Shown here piece after piece: positions 12,851 through 25,257 of a stretch of 64,000 bases of DNA. A model generated the notes under the pieces. The model was not told the origin of the DNA, did no database searches, and saw only the letters and a program-made list of their open reading frames with translations. The number at the start of each line of letters is the position of its first letter. Position 1 is the first letter of the stretch. The translations under genes and the position numbers were made by a program. The stretch comes from Paramecium octaurelia. Taxonomy: Eukaryota; Ciliophora; Oligohymenophorea; Peniculida; Parameciidae. Location of the stretch: NCBI GenBank assembly GCA_905182995.1, contig CAJJDP010000069.1, positions 386,612 through 450,611 on the forward strand, written 5' to 3'.

Positions 12851-14249
12851 AAATCTACTTTATCATTAATAATATTCCTGACTGTGAAAATGCAATGGAT
12901 GTTTCTAGATGTGATTTGCTATTTTTTTCAAAATATTTAGTTTTTTTAATTATAACAATCATTTGTGATCTCACTAGAACTAAATTCATTAAGGTGCGAA
13001 AGTGTAACCAAGTGAAATCGATATTAGCTTGGTGATGTTGTGAACACTAAAACACATTTATTGTAATTTGGGTTATATTCCTAAAGCAATATTATTACAT
13101 AATAATTCCTTCTTAAAGATCATAAGCAATAATACACATAATATTCAATAAGTTGTTTTTTTTATTTTTATTTTTATTTTATTTATAAATCATAACTCCA
13201 TTTAATCTCGTTATACATCTTTTAGTGTCTTCTCTATTTATTATTCGAGGCTCCTCTTCAGATCTGTATTAGGGTTGCTTTGAATTGCTTTTTCCAATAT
13301 ATCAATAAAGTTTATTTCATGATATTATGATAAATACAAAATTCCACATCTCCTATTGATATGTATTTTGCATTTGCTTAAATTTAATAAAAATAAATTT
13401 TTAAGATTATTTGGTAAATTAATAAAACCGTTGGTTTATTTTTTTTTTTATTATCTATAAATTGTTCTTCTTTCCCGTATCTGAATTAACTCTTTATTGA
13501 TGTTTCCCATTATTTTTCAAATTCTATGTCCAAGCATGATCCCTAAATTAGTTAAAGAATCCAATCTTCCAAATCACTTTAATTTAGTTTTATATTTTTA
13601 TGTATANNNNNNNNNNNNNNNNNNNNNNNNNNNNNNNNNNNNNNNNNNNNNNNNNNNNNNNNNNNNNNNNNNNNNNNNATCTTCCATAATAGTAGGTGTA
13701 TTTTCCATTTTTTATAATTATCTTGAATCTTGATAATTGTGCAATTAATTCAAAATGAGAATATTTTAATATGAAGTGAGTATTTTTATAGTTGTGTAAA
13801 TGTCATGAAATTTGCATTTTTCACTATTTTGATGGATAGTACAAAGTTAGTAATATTAGGGTGATTAATAGCCATTAGTATAAGATTTTAGGTAATCTCT
13901 ATTTTAAAAAAAAATTTGATTCAAGTCTTGACTTCTGATTTTGTTCTCTAAATTTTTCTCTTTTGCTTGAAATCAATTCAGAGTTTGTATGTTATTAATC
14001 TGAATTAGAGACTATTGTAAATATTTCGATTAGTATGTTAGTTTTAATTCAGCATACATTATTTTAATATAGATATTCAAAGCTCTAATAATCCATGTTG
14101 TAATTCAATAATTTCTAAAATTTTAGAAACTTAAAATTGAGTCATCATAAATTATTTCTTTTAAATATTTCTCTATTACTTTGTCCCTATTACACCCATA
14201 AAGCTACTTTTTTGCCAATTATATATACTCGCGATTATAGGCTACTTAA
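12851..14249. other. Gene-poor stretch containing an assembly gap
   Basis: No supported gene. Includes T-rich runs near 13155 and 13440 and the run of Ns. Nothing else stands out. Confidence 0.5.
13607..13678. other. Assembly gap (72 N)
   Basis: A run of 72 undetermined bases. The apparent open frame running through it is meaningless. Confidence 1.
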
Positions 14250-14425
14250 TTATACAAATCAAACTTTTCCCAATTTTCAATTCATTTCCCAGCCTTAATT
14301 TCCTACAATACTCATCAAATTATTCTATGCCTCTTGATTATAGTGCATTATGTTTGATATTTATTAATCTTCTTCAAATATACAATCTACCAACATTTGT
14401 ACCATTTTTACATTCCTATTTTATC
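14250..14425 (-). pseudogene. Relic of a MORN/YwqK-like repeat unit
   Basis: Reverse-strand 14425-14380 reads ECKNGTNVGRLYI, matching the unit end GEYKNGKKVGRWDIW. Further on, 14340-14250 reads FDEYCRK...GNELKIGKSL, matching the unit start YDE.GNGLKIGKW. The order (end of one unit, then start of the next) is as in the intact genes at 4805-7487 and 55742-57838. The frame is broken and flanking units are not recognisable, so this is the eroded remnant of a third copy. Confidence 0.6.
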
Positions 14426-15629
14426 ATAAAAAATAGTCGATTTATCTCGCTAAAATATAAATTATAACATAACTTTAAATCAATGGGTTTCAGGGAAACA
14501 AGTAAATTATGACTTGCTGATTTCACATTATATATTTTCTTTGCTTAATTATTCATTAGTTTATTTGATCTGTTTATAAATTGTTATTTTTTTGAAGTTA
14601 ATAACATTTGACCAATACCTTACTTATTGATTGCTAAAAATTTGCTTGAAAATGTATATTGGCTTTGAAATAGGAAAAGTAGGTTCATTAAAAGAAATAA
14701 TTATCGCGCATTAATGACGTATCATGTAAATTTCAAGATTAAACTTCAATAGATTGAGAAATAATTAATCATAAATTAAAATGCTCCTATCACCCCTTAG
14801 CCCATACAAAAAATATAGTACAAGTTTAAATAAGCCATATTAGCCGTGTATATAATCAGAATATAAAAGAAGCAAAAAATTAACTCTAATAAGGTTTAAT
14901 TTAGTATATAAAAATAGCCATAGAATTATTTTCACAATTTATTAAATGTATCAATAATTTAAAATTTTAAATATAGGGAGGCCTTGAATTTGTTTGATAA
15001 CTCAATAAAATTACTTGATTAAGATAACAGTTTATTAATGGAAAGGTAGTGTTTTATTTTTATTTTTATTTTAGGCTCCTCAGTACCTTCATTTGTTTAC
15101 TCATTATTATAAGCCATTTAAATAAATATTAATAATCATTTGAATGAGTCTTAAAACAAGGTGATATTTACAAATCAGAATAATGATTTTGCATGAGTGA
15201 AATAGGGTAATACACTTTATCCAAATTTAAAAAAATATTTAGTCTTACAAAAGCTATTTCTATAGATACTAATAATAATAATGCATGCACCAACAAGGGT
15301 AATAAACTTTTTTTAATGTCCTTATTTAGGTTTAGCAATAAACAATTTACATTAATATTAATCAGCAATCGATTGTTGCAACAAGGCTATTTAATGCTTA
15401 TTGAACAATAAAGGTAAATAATGATTTAATCAGATGTTGTGATAATACAGAGAACTAATAATCTTTTACTACATGAGTAAAGCAATATGAGACAGCAATA
15501 TTTGGTTATAACCAAGCTCTTTCTATTTCTTATTAATACTTTTACATTAAAACTCAAGAGGTATAATTAATAATTAGTTTAGGCTGATTCACTAAATTTA
15601 TCAATTGAAATCTTAAAAATATTTAGATT
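14426..15629. other. Intergenic, no gene seen
   Basis: No convincing coding frame on either strand. A T-rich run, TTTTATTTTTATTTTTATTT, lies near 15050 and resembles the run near 13155. Confidence 0.4.
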
Positions 15630-16392
15630 ATGGATGAAAATTTGAAGCCAGAGGATAATTATTAAATTCTGCATCGATTGAATTGCATACTTATAAATCT
15701 TTGAATCCTAACAACTAAGAATATATATTTTAGAACATTCAGAATTTAGTTCTGTCAATCTCATTTGCATTTTGAATATAGAATTATTTGCCTGATTGTA
15801 TTTATTATATTACCTGCAAGGGGAACAATTCTTAAATTAATTTTATTAGACTTCAAATACTTTTATCTATAATATCAGATAATTTAGTACTTAAAGTAAT
15901 TCAAATAATACCAGAGTATCCCTAATTAGTTTTAAGAGAATTTTATCAAAATAATAATAACGTTAACTAATTTTTGACAGAAATATTACGTAAATCAAAA
16001 TTAATAGTTGAAATTATAAAGAATTGAAAATGACAGACAATGACTTTCAAAACATAATATCTAAACTTCTGAAAATAATTAATAATGGTGACGCATATAT
16101 ATAGTAAAAAGTATTATAAGACAGATTCCTTTTTCGATAATTTTGATTTATGAATGTTAGAACTGATCAATTTTATGAATATTGAATAATAAGATATCTT
16201 ATTAACTCTAATAAAATTGAATCATTTATACCCATTATTTTTGAAAAGAAACCAAGAAAAAACATTTATGTTCAATTTAGTGATTCTTGCAATTCAGAAA
16301 AATAGTTTACTGTTCTTGAAACAAAACTTATTGTAACTTTGAATATATTTCTAGAAAATAAGAATTTGTCTTATGATTGTTTAAGTAAATGA
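15630..16392 (+). pseudogene. Frameshifted gene, alpha-helical, family unknown
   Basis: Protein-like pieces follow each other in different frames: MDENLKPEDNYQILHR, then SASIELHTYKSLNPNNQEYI, a 33-nt GT...TAG intron (about 15748-15780), NYLPDCIYYITCKGNNS...EYPQLVLREFYQNNNNVN, then KMTDNDFQNIISKLLKIINNG, and finally KPRKNIYVQFSDSCNSEK...NLSYDCLSK with TGA at 16390. The frame changes near 15655, 16015 and 16190 are not explained by introns. The helical, Leu/Ile-rich repeats look like an armadillo/HEAT-type fold, but this is a guess. It ends 59 bp before the end of the convergent minus-strand gene. It is either a recent pseudogene or a gene with assembly indels. Confidence 0.5.
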
Positions 16393-16451
16393 TATTATTT
16401 AACAAATAATAAAATATAATTGTTTAATAAGTAGTCGCAATTACTTATGGT

Positions 16452-19400
16452 TCATAATTTTTTTTCCAATTCAAAGTAATTTAAAGTACTTCTTGTTCTT
16501 TATTTATATCTAAAATATCTAATAATAAATGATGTTATTAGAGTGACGACAATTAACAGAAAAGTTGAAAGTCCAATTATCAAGCCAAGATTTTATTTTT
16601 CTTTTTATTCTGGAATCGCTTAGTAGGCTTCATTCTATAAAAAATATGATTATTAGGATTAGCTTTATTAATTTTAAGCAGTTATATAAATTGATGATTA
16701 CTATAATCCTGTAATGTCAACATCAATTTCAAGCCAACTTTAAATAGGATATGCAATTGTCTAATTGGAATCATTATCAGTTATAAATAAATAATTTTCT
16801 GTTACGACTGAATAAACTAGTGAACCTACAGTTTAGAGTGTATAATATTCTTAAGCAATAATTTGGATTGGTTGTTGCTCTTATTCATAACTAAATTTAA
16901 ATAAAATACATAATTTACTTTTAAGAAATAGGATAAATATTTATGGTTAACGTTGTGTAATTGACATAGTTTTCATTAATTATCATACCATTAATTCCTT
17001 AAAATGTAAAATATCCACTTACATTAGAGTTATAACTTAGAAATAAACTTGCTTATTTATGAAACCCAATAATATTTCCATAATTGATATTAAATAAGAT
17101 AGAATAAATTTCAATACTATAACTTAATGGGACTATAAACTGCTATTCAATGATATCGGTGGTTTTATTTTTTGAATTTTAATATTATTGAATGTCGAAT
17201 AGAAATTTGAAGTAGATGGGTAATGTTTAATATAAATTCCAAGTTGTTATTGTAAAATAGATGTTGAAATTTTCAGCATACTAATTAGATTAGAAACCAA
17301 ATTATTGACTAGTTTGAGAAGAAATACAAGTATTAAGTAAGTAAAATATAGGATTATAAAAACCATTTTTTTCTAAAGATGTAAATCCAAATATTTAACA
17401 AGGTTGAGCTGTATAATTTGAAGACATGCTGAGGTAAACAAAGTCCAAAAATGAATTAGTACACAGATTACTTGAATTAAAAATTTATTCTAGATAAATA
17501 GTGTTGTTTGATATCCAAAAATAAAATGAGTAATAAGAATATTTTTCAATTTATAGTTTATAATTTATAGTGATTACTTAGAGTACACCATTTCTATAAT
17601 TAGCTTTATATAAGTTTGAAAAATTTGTAAAATTATATTAAATCTCCGTATTTCCAGTAAGATTATAAGCATATATAAAGGTAGTTTGATTGAAACATAT
17701 AGAAACTGGAAACTAAGTAAACTTATCTATAAATATCGTATAACAGTAGGAATTTTAATAAGGAAAATTATAAAGTATTTTGTAAGCTCCAGATGATTCA
17801 CTCAGCTAGTACACGCTGATATTGTTTTGAAGAAAGATATTATCCTTACATTTGACTGCTGCTGAAATTGAAAAGTTCAATGTTTATGAAGTTAATTTAC
17901 TTATAGGTTAAGTTAAATTAAAGGAATTGCATTCTTTACAATATTTTGAATAATTTTAAATATTCCCATTAAATAAGCTGGATGGATTTATTTTTAATTT
18001 TGTGGCATTTTGAATTTTCAATACTTAGATTTCTGAGTTGAATTATTTTGGAGTGATAAATTATCTATCGAATGTTACATAGACTCTTTGTTGTAATTAA
18101 AGCGAACAGTTTTAATTCGAAGCCAAGTAACTAACGTTAGTCATATAAGAATATTTTGTTTCCAAAAAATAAGGTATCATTTGAAATTCTCCAAAGAATA
18201 CTGAACCATTTATGGCCACTGATGTATTAGTATATACTTAGACCAATTCTATATGATATTCATCCTTTTAAATAACACTCATGTATTATATTATTTCTTT
18301 CTAAGAATTAGAGAATAACAGATTCGAATAAACAAATGAATTAAATGGAGAGCCACTACCAGAAAAGTAAGCACAATATATTCCAACTTAGTTTTCCAAG
18401 ATTAAATAAAAGTGATTTGAAGTATATGAACTGACTATTTATCCAGTTTAAAATTCGTACCCTAACAAATCTACTAAATAATAATTTTATCCTGAATTTG
18501 TAATATACACATTTTATATAGGAAAGAAATATAAAAAATTGTTATTTTATGCAACAATTGCCATATAAATTCCAGTTTTTAATATGCCTATCGAGATTTA
18601 ATTGTAATCTGTAATTGGATATTATATGGTATTTAATATTTCATAAGTATAATAATCTCCATTATACTATAAAATCATCAAATTAACTTTATTATCAATA
18701 AATAAAAAGGTCGGATAACTTCTTACATTAGTGTATATATAATTGAATGTATAATTAGTTATAGTAAATACGATGGGGTCTCCATATATTTTGAGAGACT
18801 AAGCAGTCAGGTGTCCATCAATAGTAATAATAAAAAGAGTATCTTATAATATAGTACTGCTCAGTATTTAAACTGGCATAGTTAAGGGCCAAAAGTCCTC
18901 TGGTTAGATTTAATAGTTGAATTTCTGTACAAATATGGTATCATTAAATTCAATTAAAATATTGACATTACTCTTTGACTTGAAACATGAACAAGACTTC
19001 ATTTATTAAGTTGCTGGATATTACATATATTACTATGATAATAGGGGATTCCAATAAGAAATTTCTATTGTAAAATTGTTGTATTAAGAACAATAAATAG
19101 CACTACTATTATATATGGAACATAGTTCTAAATATACAATAGTATTAGTTTTGACTTAGAATTTAATATAATTGCTCGTTGTTTCAGCATATAGAATTGA
19201 TGGATTTTATGAGGTAATTGATTAAGTAAGGTTTGGACCTAAAAACACTTCAGTAAAAGGAATATTATATGGATCAGGAAAACTTAAATACAAATTGCTC
19301 ATATTATGTTAAAATGCGATAGGGCATATCGAATTCGTTAAATTTTGGGGCATAATCCAAAAAGAAATTTAGCTTTTTATTTATTACAAAGTTTGTGGCG

Positions 19401-20684
19401 TTATTAATAATTTTAACAAGTATTACGTTGTATTCTATACTATCATAAGAGTTTAATTGATTGATATTTATATTTAGGGTTGGTTAAAGAGGAATGTTGA
19501 AAATATGACTTATCCATTTAATACTTGTTAAGTTACTATGATTTACCTCTCAAATGATATCATCACATAATTACAAGAATGCAATGGCATATAACCTTAT
19601 GGATGGATATCAGTTTCTCCAGAAAGTTTCATTATATAGTTATTTGTTATTATGTAAATACTATTAAAAGTGATGCTAAATTGAATTAAATTTTAATATG
19701 GGTTAATTATTAATAAATTTATTGCTATTTTTTTGGATGTTAATTTTTAAGAATTAAAATAATAAATCTACAGTTGTAAATTATCTAAAATTGCTATCCG
19801 ATATAGGGTTTAATTTGAAACATCACTAACTGCCATAGATGTCTGTTAATTTCCTGAGTTTTATATTTAAATTGTTGATGTTATTTAAAAATATATTAAA
19901 TCTACATATTAAACAGAGTTTAAATTCAACAAAAATAAAGAAAAATTGATGACTTCAACTTAATAATACTAGCCAGAACAATTGTATGAACTATAAGTTT
20001 CTATAGTATTTGGGCGATATCTAAATCTAACTACGCTAGCATACGTATTAGTAATATAAGAAGTCATAATAGAATAAGCATTTTCATTCTCATAATTTAT
20101 AGTAGATTTTAGATAGGAATACCCCTAGGGAAGATAGTAACTCGTGTTATAAAATGTTTATTGTAAACTTGCTGAATCGACATTCACAAATATAATCTGT
20201 AATTGATCCAAACAGGTTAAAATTCCTTCAGACAAAGTGATTAAATTTACGTAAATACATACTACACAGAAATTAAATAATAAATTTACCCAACCCTTGT
20301 AATTCTACATCAATTATTTCAGTTGTTATATTACCAAAGCTATCCAAAACCCCTGCATATAATATCTATTAATCGGATAAAAACCAAAAATAGTTTGAAT
20401 ATAAAAATTTTGATGCTACATAATTACTAGCACACACAATTCTCTAACCTATTATTATTCATTAAGATATTACTAAAATTGAATACATTATTAAAAAGTG
20501 GATGAATTGATTGTTATATTTCTAAATTGTACTAATTAGAATCTTAAATCTAATAAAAAGGAGCATCAATTTCTTTTGGAGTATATTATGATAAAAGTAT
20601 AGTATTAGGCTACCCAACTAACAAGGCAAAATTGTATTCGCCACAATTATAAGGAGCTATTAGATTTAATAATATTAGAAGCAT
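16452..20684 (-). CDS. Large secreted/membrane protein, signal peptide and one C-terminal TM helix
   Basis: About 1,390 residues. ATG at 20684 gives a signal peptide (MLLILLNLIAPYNCGEYNF). Introns of 25 nt (GTAATATC...AATAG, near 20418-20442) and 28 nt (GTAAATTT...GTGTAG, near 20259-20286) restore one frame. The long ectodomain is rich in Ser, Thr, Asn, Tyr and Ile with sparse CxxC-type pairs (YCKEC, CSCF). A single hydrophobic helix (LGLIIGLSTFLLIVVTLITS) precedes a basic tail ending YFELEKKL and TGA at 16452. I recognise no catalytic domain; topology is type I, probably cell surface or secretory system. After the two introns the length is one base off a multiple of three, so at least one further intron or indel exists. 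A plus-strand open frame over its 5' end is a shadow. Confidence 0.8.
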
Positions 20685-21675
20685 TTAATTAAATGAAAAA
20701 AATTATTTAAGTTTTGTGGGTATAAAAAATGAAGAATTTCTAATTAATAATGAAGAGTCACTCATTGAGAAATTTAGGACAAAATCAAATAGAAGTAATT
20801 TCTCAATTCCAAGTCTAACAAATAGGATTCTATTAAAAATTCTACATAGAACATAAGCTTATCTACTAATTAATTCCCTTCATTTTATTTATTAAATGTG
20901 TTTATATGATAAAAATGAAATCTAAAATATTATTACTAGGCTAACGAGAATTGAAAATTATATACTATCTTTGAGATTTGAAATTAAGTTCCAATTATCA
21001 TAGGGTTTCAAATGCATCAATTATAAACTTCTATTAAATTATATTCATTTTCGAAAACAAAAGTAGAAACAGTCTTTCTTTCATTTAAGTGCTATTATAA
21101 AAGCGATTCAAGTTATGATTTTAACTTGATTACTCATTAACACACCATTAACCACATTTTAATCACAACACTCTTTTCACAAATGAAGAAAAATAATCTT
21201 TTATCAGGTGGTCATCCCTTTCTATCTCATATTCTTGTCCTTATGTACAATTAGAGTACCTAATTAAAATTTTTACCAATAATCTCGGTACTTATACAAA
21301 ATTAAAACTTAAAATGCATAATCTGACTGACTAACTCTCTCTTTTATATCATTTAGACAAAGACTAAAAATTGCAGATCATGTCTTGAATATCTATAAGA
21401 TCAAGTTCTTAGTGCTGGTTCGTACTTTTGCCTTTCATAAAATGAGTAATATACATGCTCTTTGATTATTAGATCTATAATATGATAAAAGAAAAATATT
21501 AATTCACACTATGAATTATGAACTTATAAGTGAAAAAAAGTGAGATTTAAAACCAGCCATCCGCTAAAAATTCTCTATAAATGAAAAAACTACATCAGCT
21601 TAACTTCAGGTTCTATTTAGTAAAAATTTTTATATAATAGTTCAATCAATAAATACATTTTATTATTTTAATTAA
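20685..21675. other. Divergent intergenic region (IES-free version)
   Basis: Lies between the starts of the minus-strand membrane gene and the WD40 gene. From 20855 on it is repeated at 22204. Low-quality open frames occur on the plus strand but are mostly shadows. Both promoters should be here. Confidence 0.5.
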
Positions 21676-22202
21676 ATGTTTTAACCAAAAATGATAGAAA
21701 ATGTAGATGATTTTTTTTGTTCCTCAGGACATAGACAACCAGTCTTTATGGTTGCGCTTGATCCAAAATTAGAATGGGATTAGAGATTCCTTTGCACAAC
21801 ATGTGCTGAAAATTCGGGCTTAGATGCTTAATAGGTTGGATTCAAGAAAATTATTCAAATAATACAAGAAAGCTAAGAAAAAAAGATGGAAAAAGTAGAA
21901 TCTATAGTTGTGAACGAAATAAAATTAGTTGAGTCAATGTATGACTTGGTAGATCAAATGAAAACAATAGTGATCAAATAATTTGAAGAATCGATTTCTA
22001 TAATGAAGGAATGGACTAAGAATCTATAATAAAAAGGTTAAGAATAGTCTCATTATAGTTTTTATGAAGAATTAGAAGATATAATAAAAAAAAATAATAA
22101 ATCGGAAGCCAACGTTTAATCACTGATCCATGAAGTTTAATAGACCAATCATTGCTGGAGTTCCAAATTGTGTCCTAAACTAGAATATTTTAATAAATTT
22201 GA
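20855..22202. repeat. Assembly duplication, copy 1 (IES absent)
   Basis: These 1,348 bases are repeated at 22204-23604 (1,401 bases), by eye without mismatch; the 53-base length difference is wholly the IES. Copy 1 stops at a single n (22203). The simplest reading is that the assembler placed an IES-excised contig beside the IES-containing contig, not a true duplication. Confidence 0.9.
21676..22202 (+). other. Partial duplicate of the zinc-finger/WD40 gene
   Basis: The first 176 codons of the gene at 23078-24709, identical by eye, cut off at the n in position 22203. It is part of the assembly duplication and should not be counted as a second gene. Confidence 0.85.
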
Positions 22203-22203
22203 N

Positions 22204-23604
22204 AAGCTTATCTACTAATTAATTCCCTTCATTTTATTTATTAAATGTGTTTATAGATCATAAATAGATTTAATATTCAATTTCAATAAAATTATTCTTA
22301 TCTATATATGATAAAAATGAAATCTAAAATATTATTACTAGGCTAACGAGAATTGAAAATTATATACTATCTTTGAGATTTGAAATTAAGTTCCAATTAT
22401 CATAGGGTTTCAAATGCATCAATTATAAACTTCTATTAAATTATATTCATTTTCGAAAACAAAAGTAGAAACAGTCTTTCTTTCATTTAAGTGCTATTAT
22501 AAAAGCGATTCAAGTTATGATTTTAACTTGATTACTCATTAACACACCATTAACCACATTTTAATCACAACACTCTTTTCACAAATGAAGAAAAATAATC
22601 TTTTATCAGGTGGTCATCCCTTTCTATCTCATATTCTTGTCCTTATGTACAATTAGAGTACCTAATTAAAATTTTTACCAATAATCTCGGTACTTATACA
22701 AAATTAAAACTTAAAATGCATAATCTGACTGACTAACTCTCTCTTTTATATCATTTAGACAAAGACTAAAAATTGCAGATCATGTCTTGAATATCTATAA
22801 GATCAAGTTCTTAGTGCTGGTTCGTACTTTTGCCTTTCATAAAATGAGTAATATACATGCTCTTTGATTATTAGATCTATAATATGATAAAAGAAAAATA
22901 TTAATTCACACTATGAATTATGAACTTATAAGTGAAAAAAAGTGAGATTTAAAACCAGCCATCCGCTAAAAATTCTCTATAAATGAAAAAACTACATCAG
23001 CTTAACTTCAGGTTCTATTTAGTAAAAATTTTTATATAATAGTTCAATCAATAAATACATTTTATTATTTTAATTAAATGTTTTAACCAAAAATGATAGA
23101 AAATGTAGATGATTTTTTTTGTTCCTCAGGACATAGACAACCAGTCTTTATGGTTGCGCTTGATCCAAAATTAGAATGGGATTAGAGATTCCTTTGCACA
23201 ACATGTGCTGAAAATTCGGGCTTAGATGCTTAATAGGTTGGATTCAAGAAAATTATTCAAATAATACAAGAAAGCTAAGAAAAAAAGATGGAAAAAGTAG
23301 AATCTATAGTTGTGAACGAAATAAAATTAGTTGAGTCAATGTATGACTTGGTAGATCAAATGAAAACAATAGTGATCAAATAATTTGAAGAATCGATTTC
23401 TATAATGAAGGAATGGACTAAGAATCTATAATAAAAAGGTTAAGAATAGTCTCATTATAGTTTTTATGAAGAATTAGAAGATATAATAAAAAAAAATAAT
23501 AAATCGGAAGCCAACGTTTAATCACTGATCCATGAAGTTTAATAGACCAATCATTGCTGGAGTTCCAAATTGTGTCCTAAACTAGAATATTTTAATAAAT
23601 TTGA
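22204..23604. repeat. Assembly duplication, copy 2 (IES present)
   Basis: Second copy of 20855-22202, continuous with the complete WD40 gene downstream. It differs from copy 1 only by the 53-bp IES at 22252-22306. Confidence 0.9.
22252..22306. mobile_element. Internal eliminated sequence (IES), 53 bp plus TA
   Basis: The segment starts TATAGATC and ends ATCTATA, so its ends are inverted repeats matching the Paramecium IES end consensus TAYAGYNR. It is flanked by TA on both sides. Copy 1 of the duplication shows the exact excision product: GTGTT-TA-TATGATAAAA, with one TA left. IESs are removed during macronuclear development by a domesticated PiggyBac transposase. It lies about 770 bp upstream of the WD40 start, in intergenic DNA. 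Confidence 0.93.
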
Positions 23605-24709
23605 AGAATATAAAAAATGTAAAGAGCTTCTGTCAAAATTACAATTAGATTCTATGAAATTTACTCAAAATGAATATCAATAATAAATAAATTTAGATTC
23701 TCCATTAAAAAATAATTATTCTGACTAAGATATATAATCAGAAGGTGAAATCAAATTAAAGTTACTGGATTAATCTGTAAAATAATTAAAAAGATGTAAT
23801 GATATAGTTTTCAATTCTAATGGGTCAATTATGGTATCGACCTCGGAAAATGATATTAAAATATGGAGATTTCAAAATGGAACAATAAAATAAGGAAAAA
23901 CCTTGGAAAGACATACTGATTGTATCTAATGTTTAGTGTATAGCAAGAAATCTAATTCGTTTATTTCTTCTGACAAAACAATAAGATGCTGGAAGTTGAT
24001 CGATTAAAATGATTGGTGTTTTTCATAATCTTACCAATAACATACAGATTATGTTATGTGCATGATTTTGAATTCAAATGAGGATTTACTATTTTCTGGA
24101 AGTCGTGATAAATCAATCAAAGTTTGGAAGGTTGATTTTATTCAAAATAAATTGACTTATCAATATTCTTTAGATAAACATGATCATTATGTCATTTCAT
24201 TAAGTTTAAATTAATCAGAGACCTAATTAGTATCATGTGCAAAAAAATAGAATTAAATTATTATTTGGGAAAGAAGAGAAAAGGATAAATTTGAATTCAA
24301 ATATTTCGTTAAATAATCAATTTAATTGTACGGGCAAAAGGTTAAGTTTATTAAGAATGATTAATTTATTTGGATAACTGGTGATGAATAAATGGATAAT
24401 CTTTATGTATTTGAATTATAACAAGAAACCTTTTAAGAAAATCAGGAAAAAACAATTCAATTAATTAAAAATAAAGAAAATATTGATCAATATCGTTTTC
24501 CAATTATTTATAATAAGGAGAGGAATTTGATCGTAGTAAGACATAAGAAATATATTTATATCATTAGAGAAATTAGCGATGGGAGGTACAAAATAGTAGA
24601 TTAATTGAAATGTGACACTTCTCAAGTTTATGGAACCGTTACAAATAATGGAAAATATTTGGTGTATTGGGATGAGAAAAATAGTGGATATTCGACATAT
24701 TAATTATGA
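23078..24709 (+). CDS. Zinc-finger/coiled-coil/WD40 repeat protein
   Basis: 543 residues, no intron, ATG at 23078 (MFQPKMIENVDDFF) and TGA at 24707. The N-terminus has a B-box-like cluster (CSSGH at about 14-18, CTTC at about 41-44). Residues 60-250 are charged and coiled-coil-like. From about 245 on come divergent WD40 repeats: VFNSNGSIMVSTSENDIKIW, CLVYSKKSNSFISSDKTIRCW, MILNSNEDLLFSGSRDKSIK, SLSLNQSETQLVSCAKKQNQ, and weaker ones to the C-terminus. Probably a protein-binding beta-propeller with a self-associating N-terminal half; partner and location are unknown. It follows a divergent intergenic region carrying the IES, and a small gene starts 71 bp downstream on the same strand. Confidence 0.9.
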
Positions 24710-24780
24710 AATAAATGAGTTATTATATAAATATCAAAAATTAATTTATTTGAATAATTAAATTTTAATCTTTTGAAAAT

Positions 24781-25257
24781 ATGCCTAAACTATTTTTATA
24801 AGATTAATCAAGTACTATAAAATTGGGTTAATTAGATAGTCTATCAGTATATAAATATAAATTATTAGTTTTTAATTATAATTTAATTTTAAAGTCACAA
24901 TATCTTATGTAGGATAAATAAAGCTTTAAAAAACAATATGAAGTGTTTTTGAAATCCAATGTTTATCAAGACAAGAATAGTCTCTTTTTAAGGTTTGGCG
25001 GAATTCATTTAAATAATTAATGTTGCCCAAAAATAATCCAAAAAAATAATTTTTAGCAGAAATCAAATTATTTATCTAATCTTAAGTACGATTATAAAGT
25101 ACTTATAATTGAATAATCTTTGTTTAAAAATAATCAAAAAATGTTAAAAAAAATTATTTTGATCTAAAAGCTTACTTTAAAATTGGAATTAGTTTATTTA
25201 TTATTTACTGAGAAGGAGAACACATAATTAATTAATCTAATTATTCTTCATCACTGA
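24781..25257 (+). CDS. Small hypothetical protein
   Basis: An uninterrupted 158-residue frame, ATG at 24781 (MPKLFLQDQSSTIKLG) to TGA at 25255, with many TAA/TAG glutamines. The first 100 residues have convincing composition (VYQDKNSLFLRFGGIHLNN); the last 50 are less convincing and overlap a minus-strand coding-like stretch, so the true 3' end may lie earlier behind an unrecognised intron. No domain recognised. It starts 71 bp after the WD40 gene on the same strand. Confidence 0.5.

Noticed and set aside
13497-13733. 78-codon frame crossing the N gap
   Set aside because: A third of it is undetermined sequence.
20503-21129. Plus-strand TGA-free frame of about 208 codons, interrupted by the IES in copy 2
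   Set aside because: Its first part is the antisense of the signal peptide and first exons of the minus-strand membrane gene, which has a clean start and two canonical introns. It has no ATG start.
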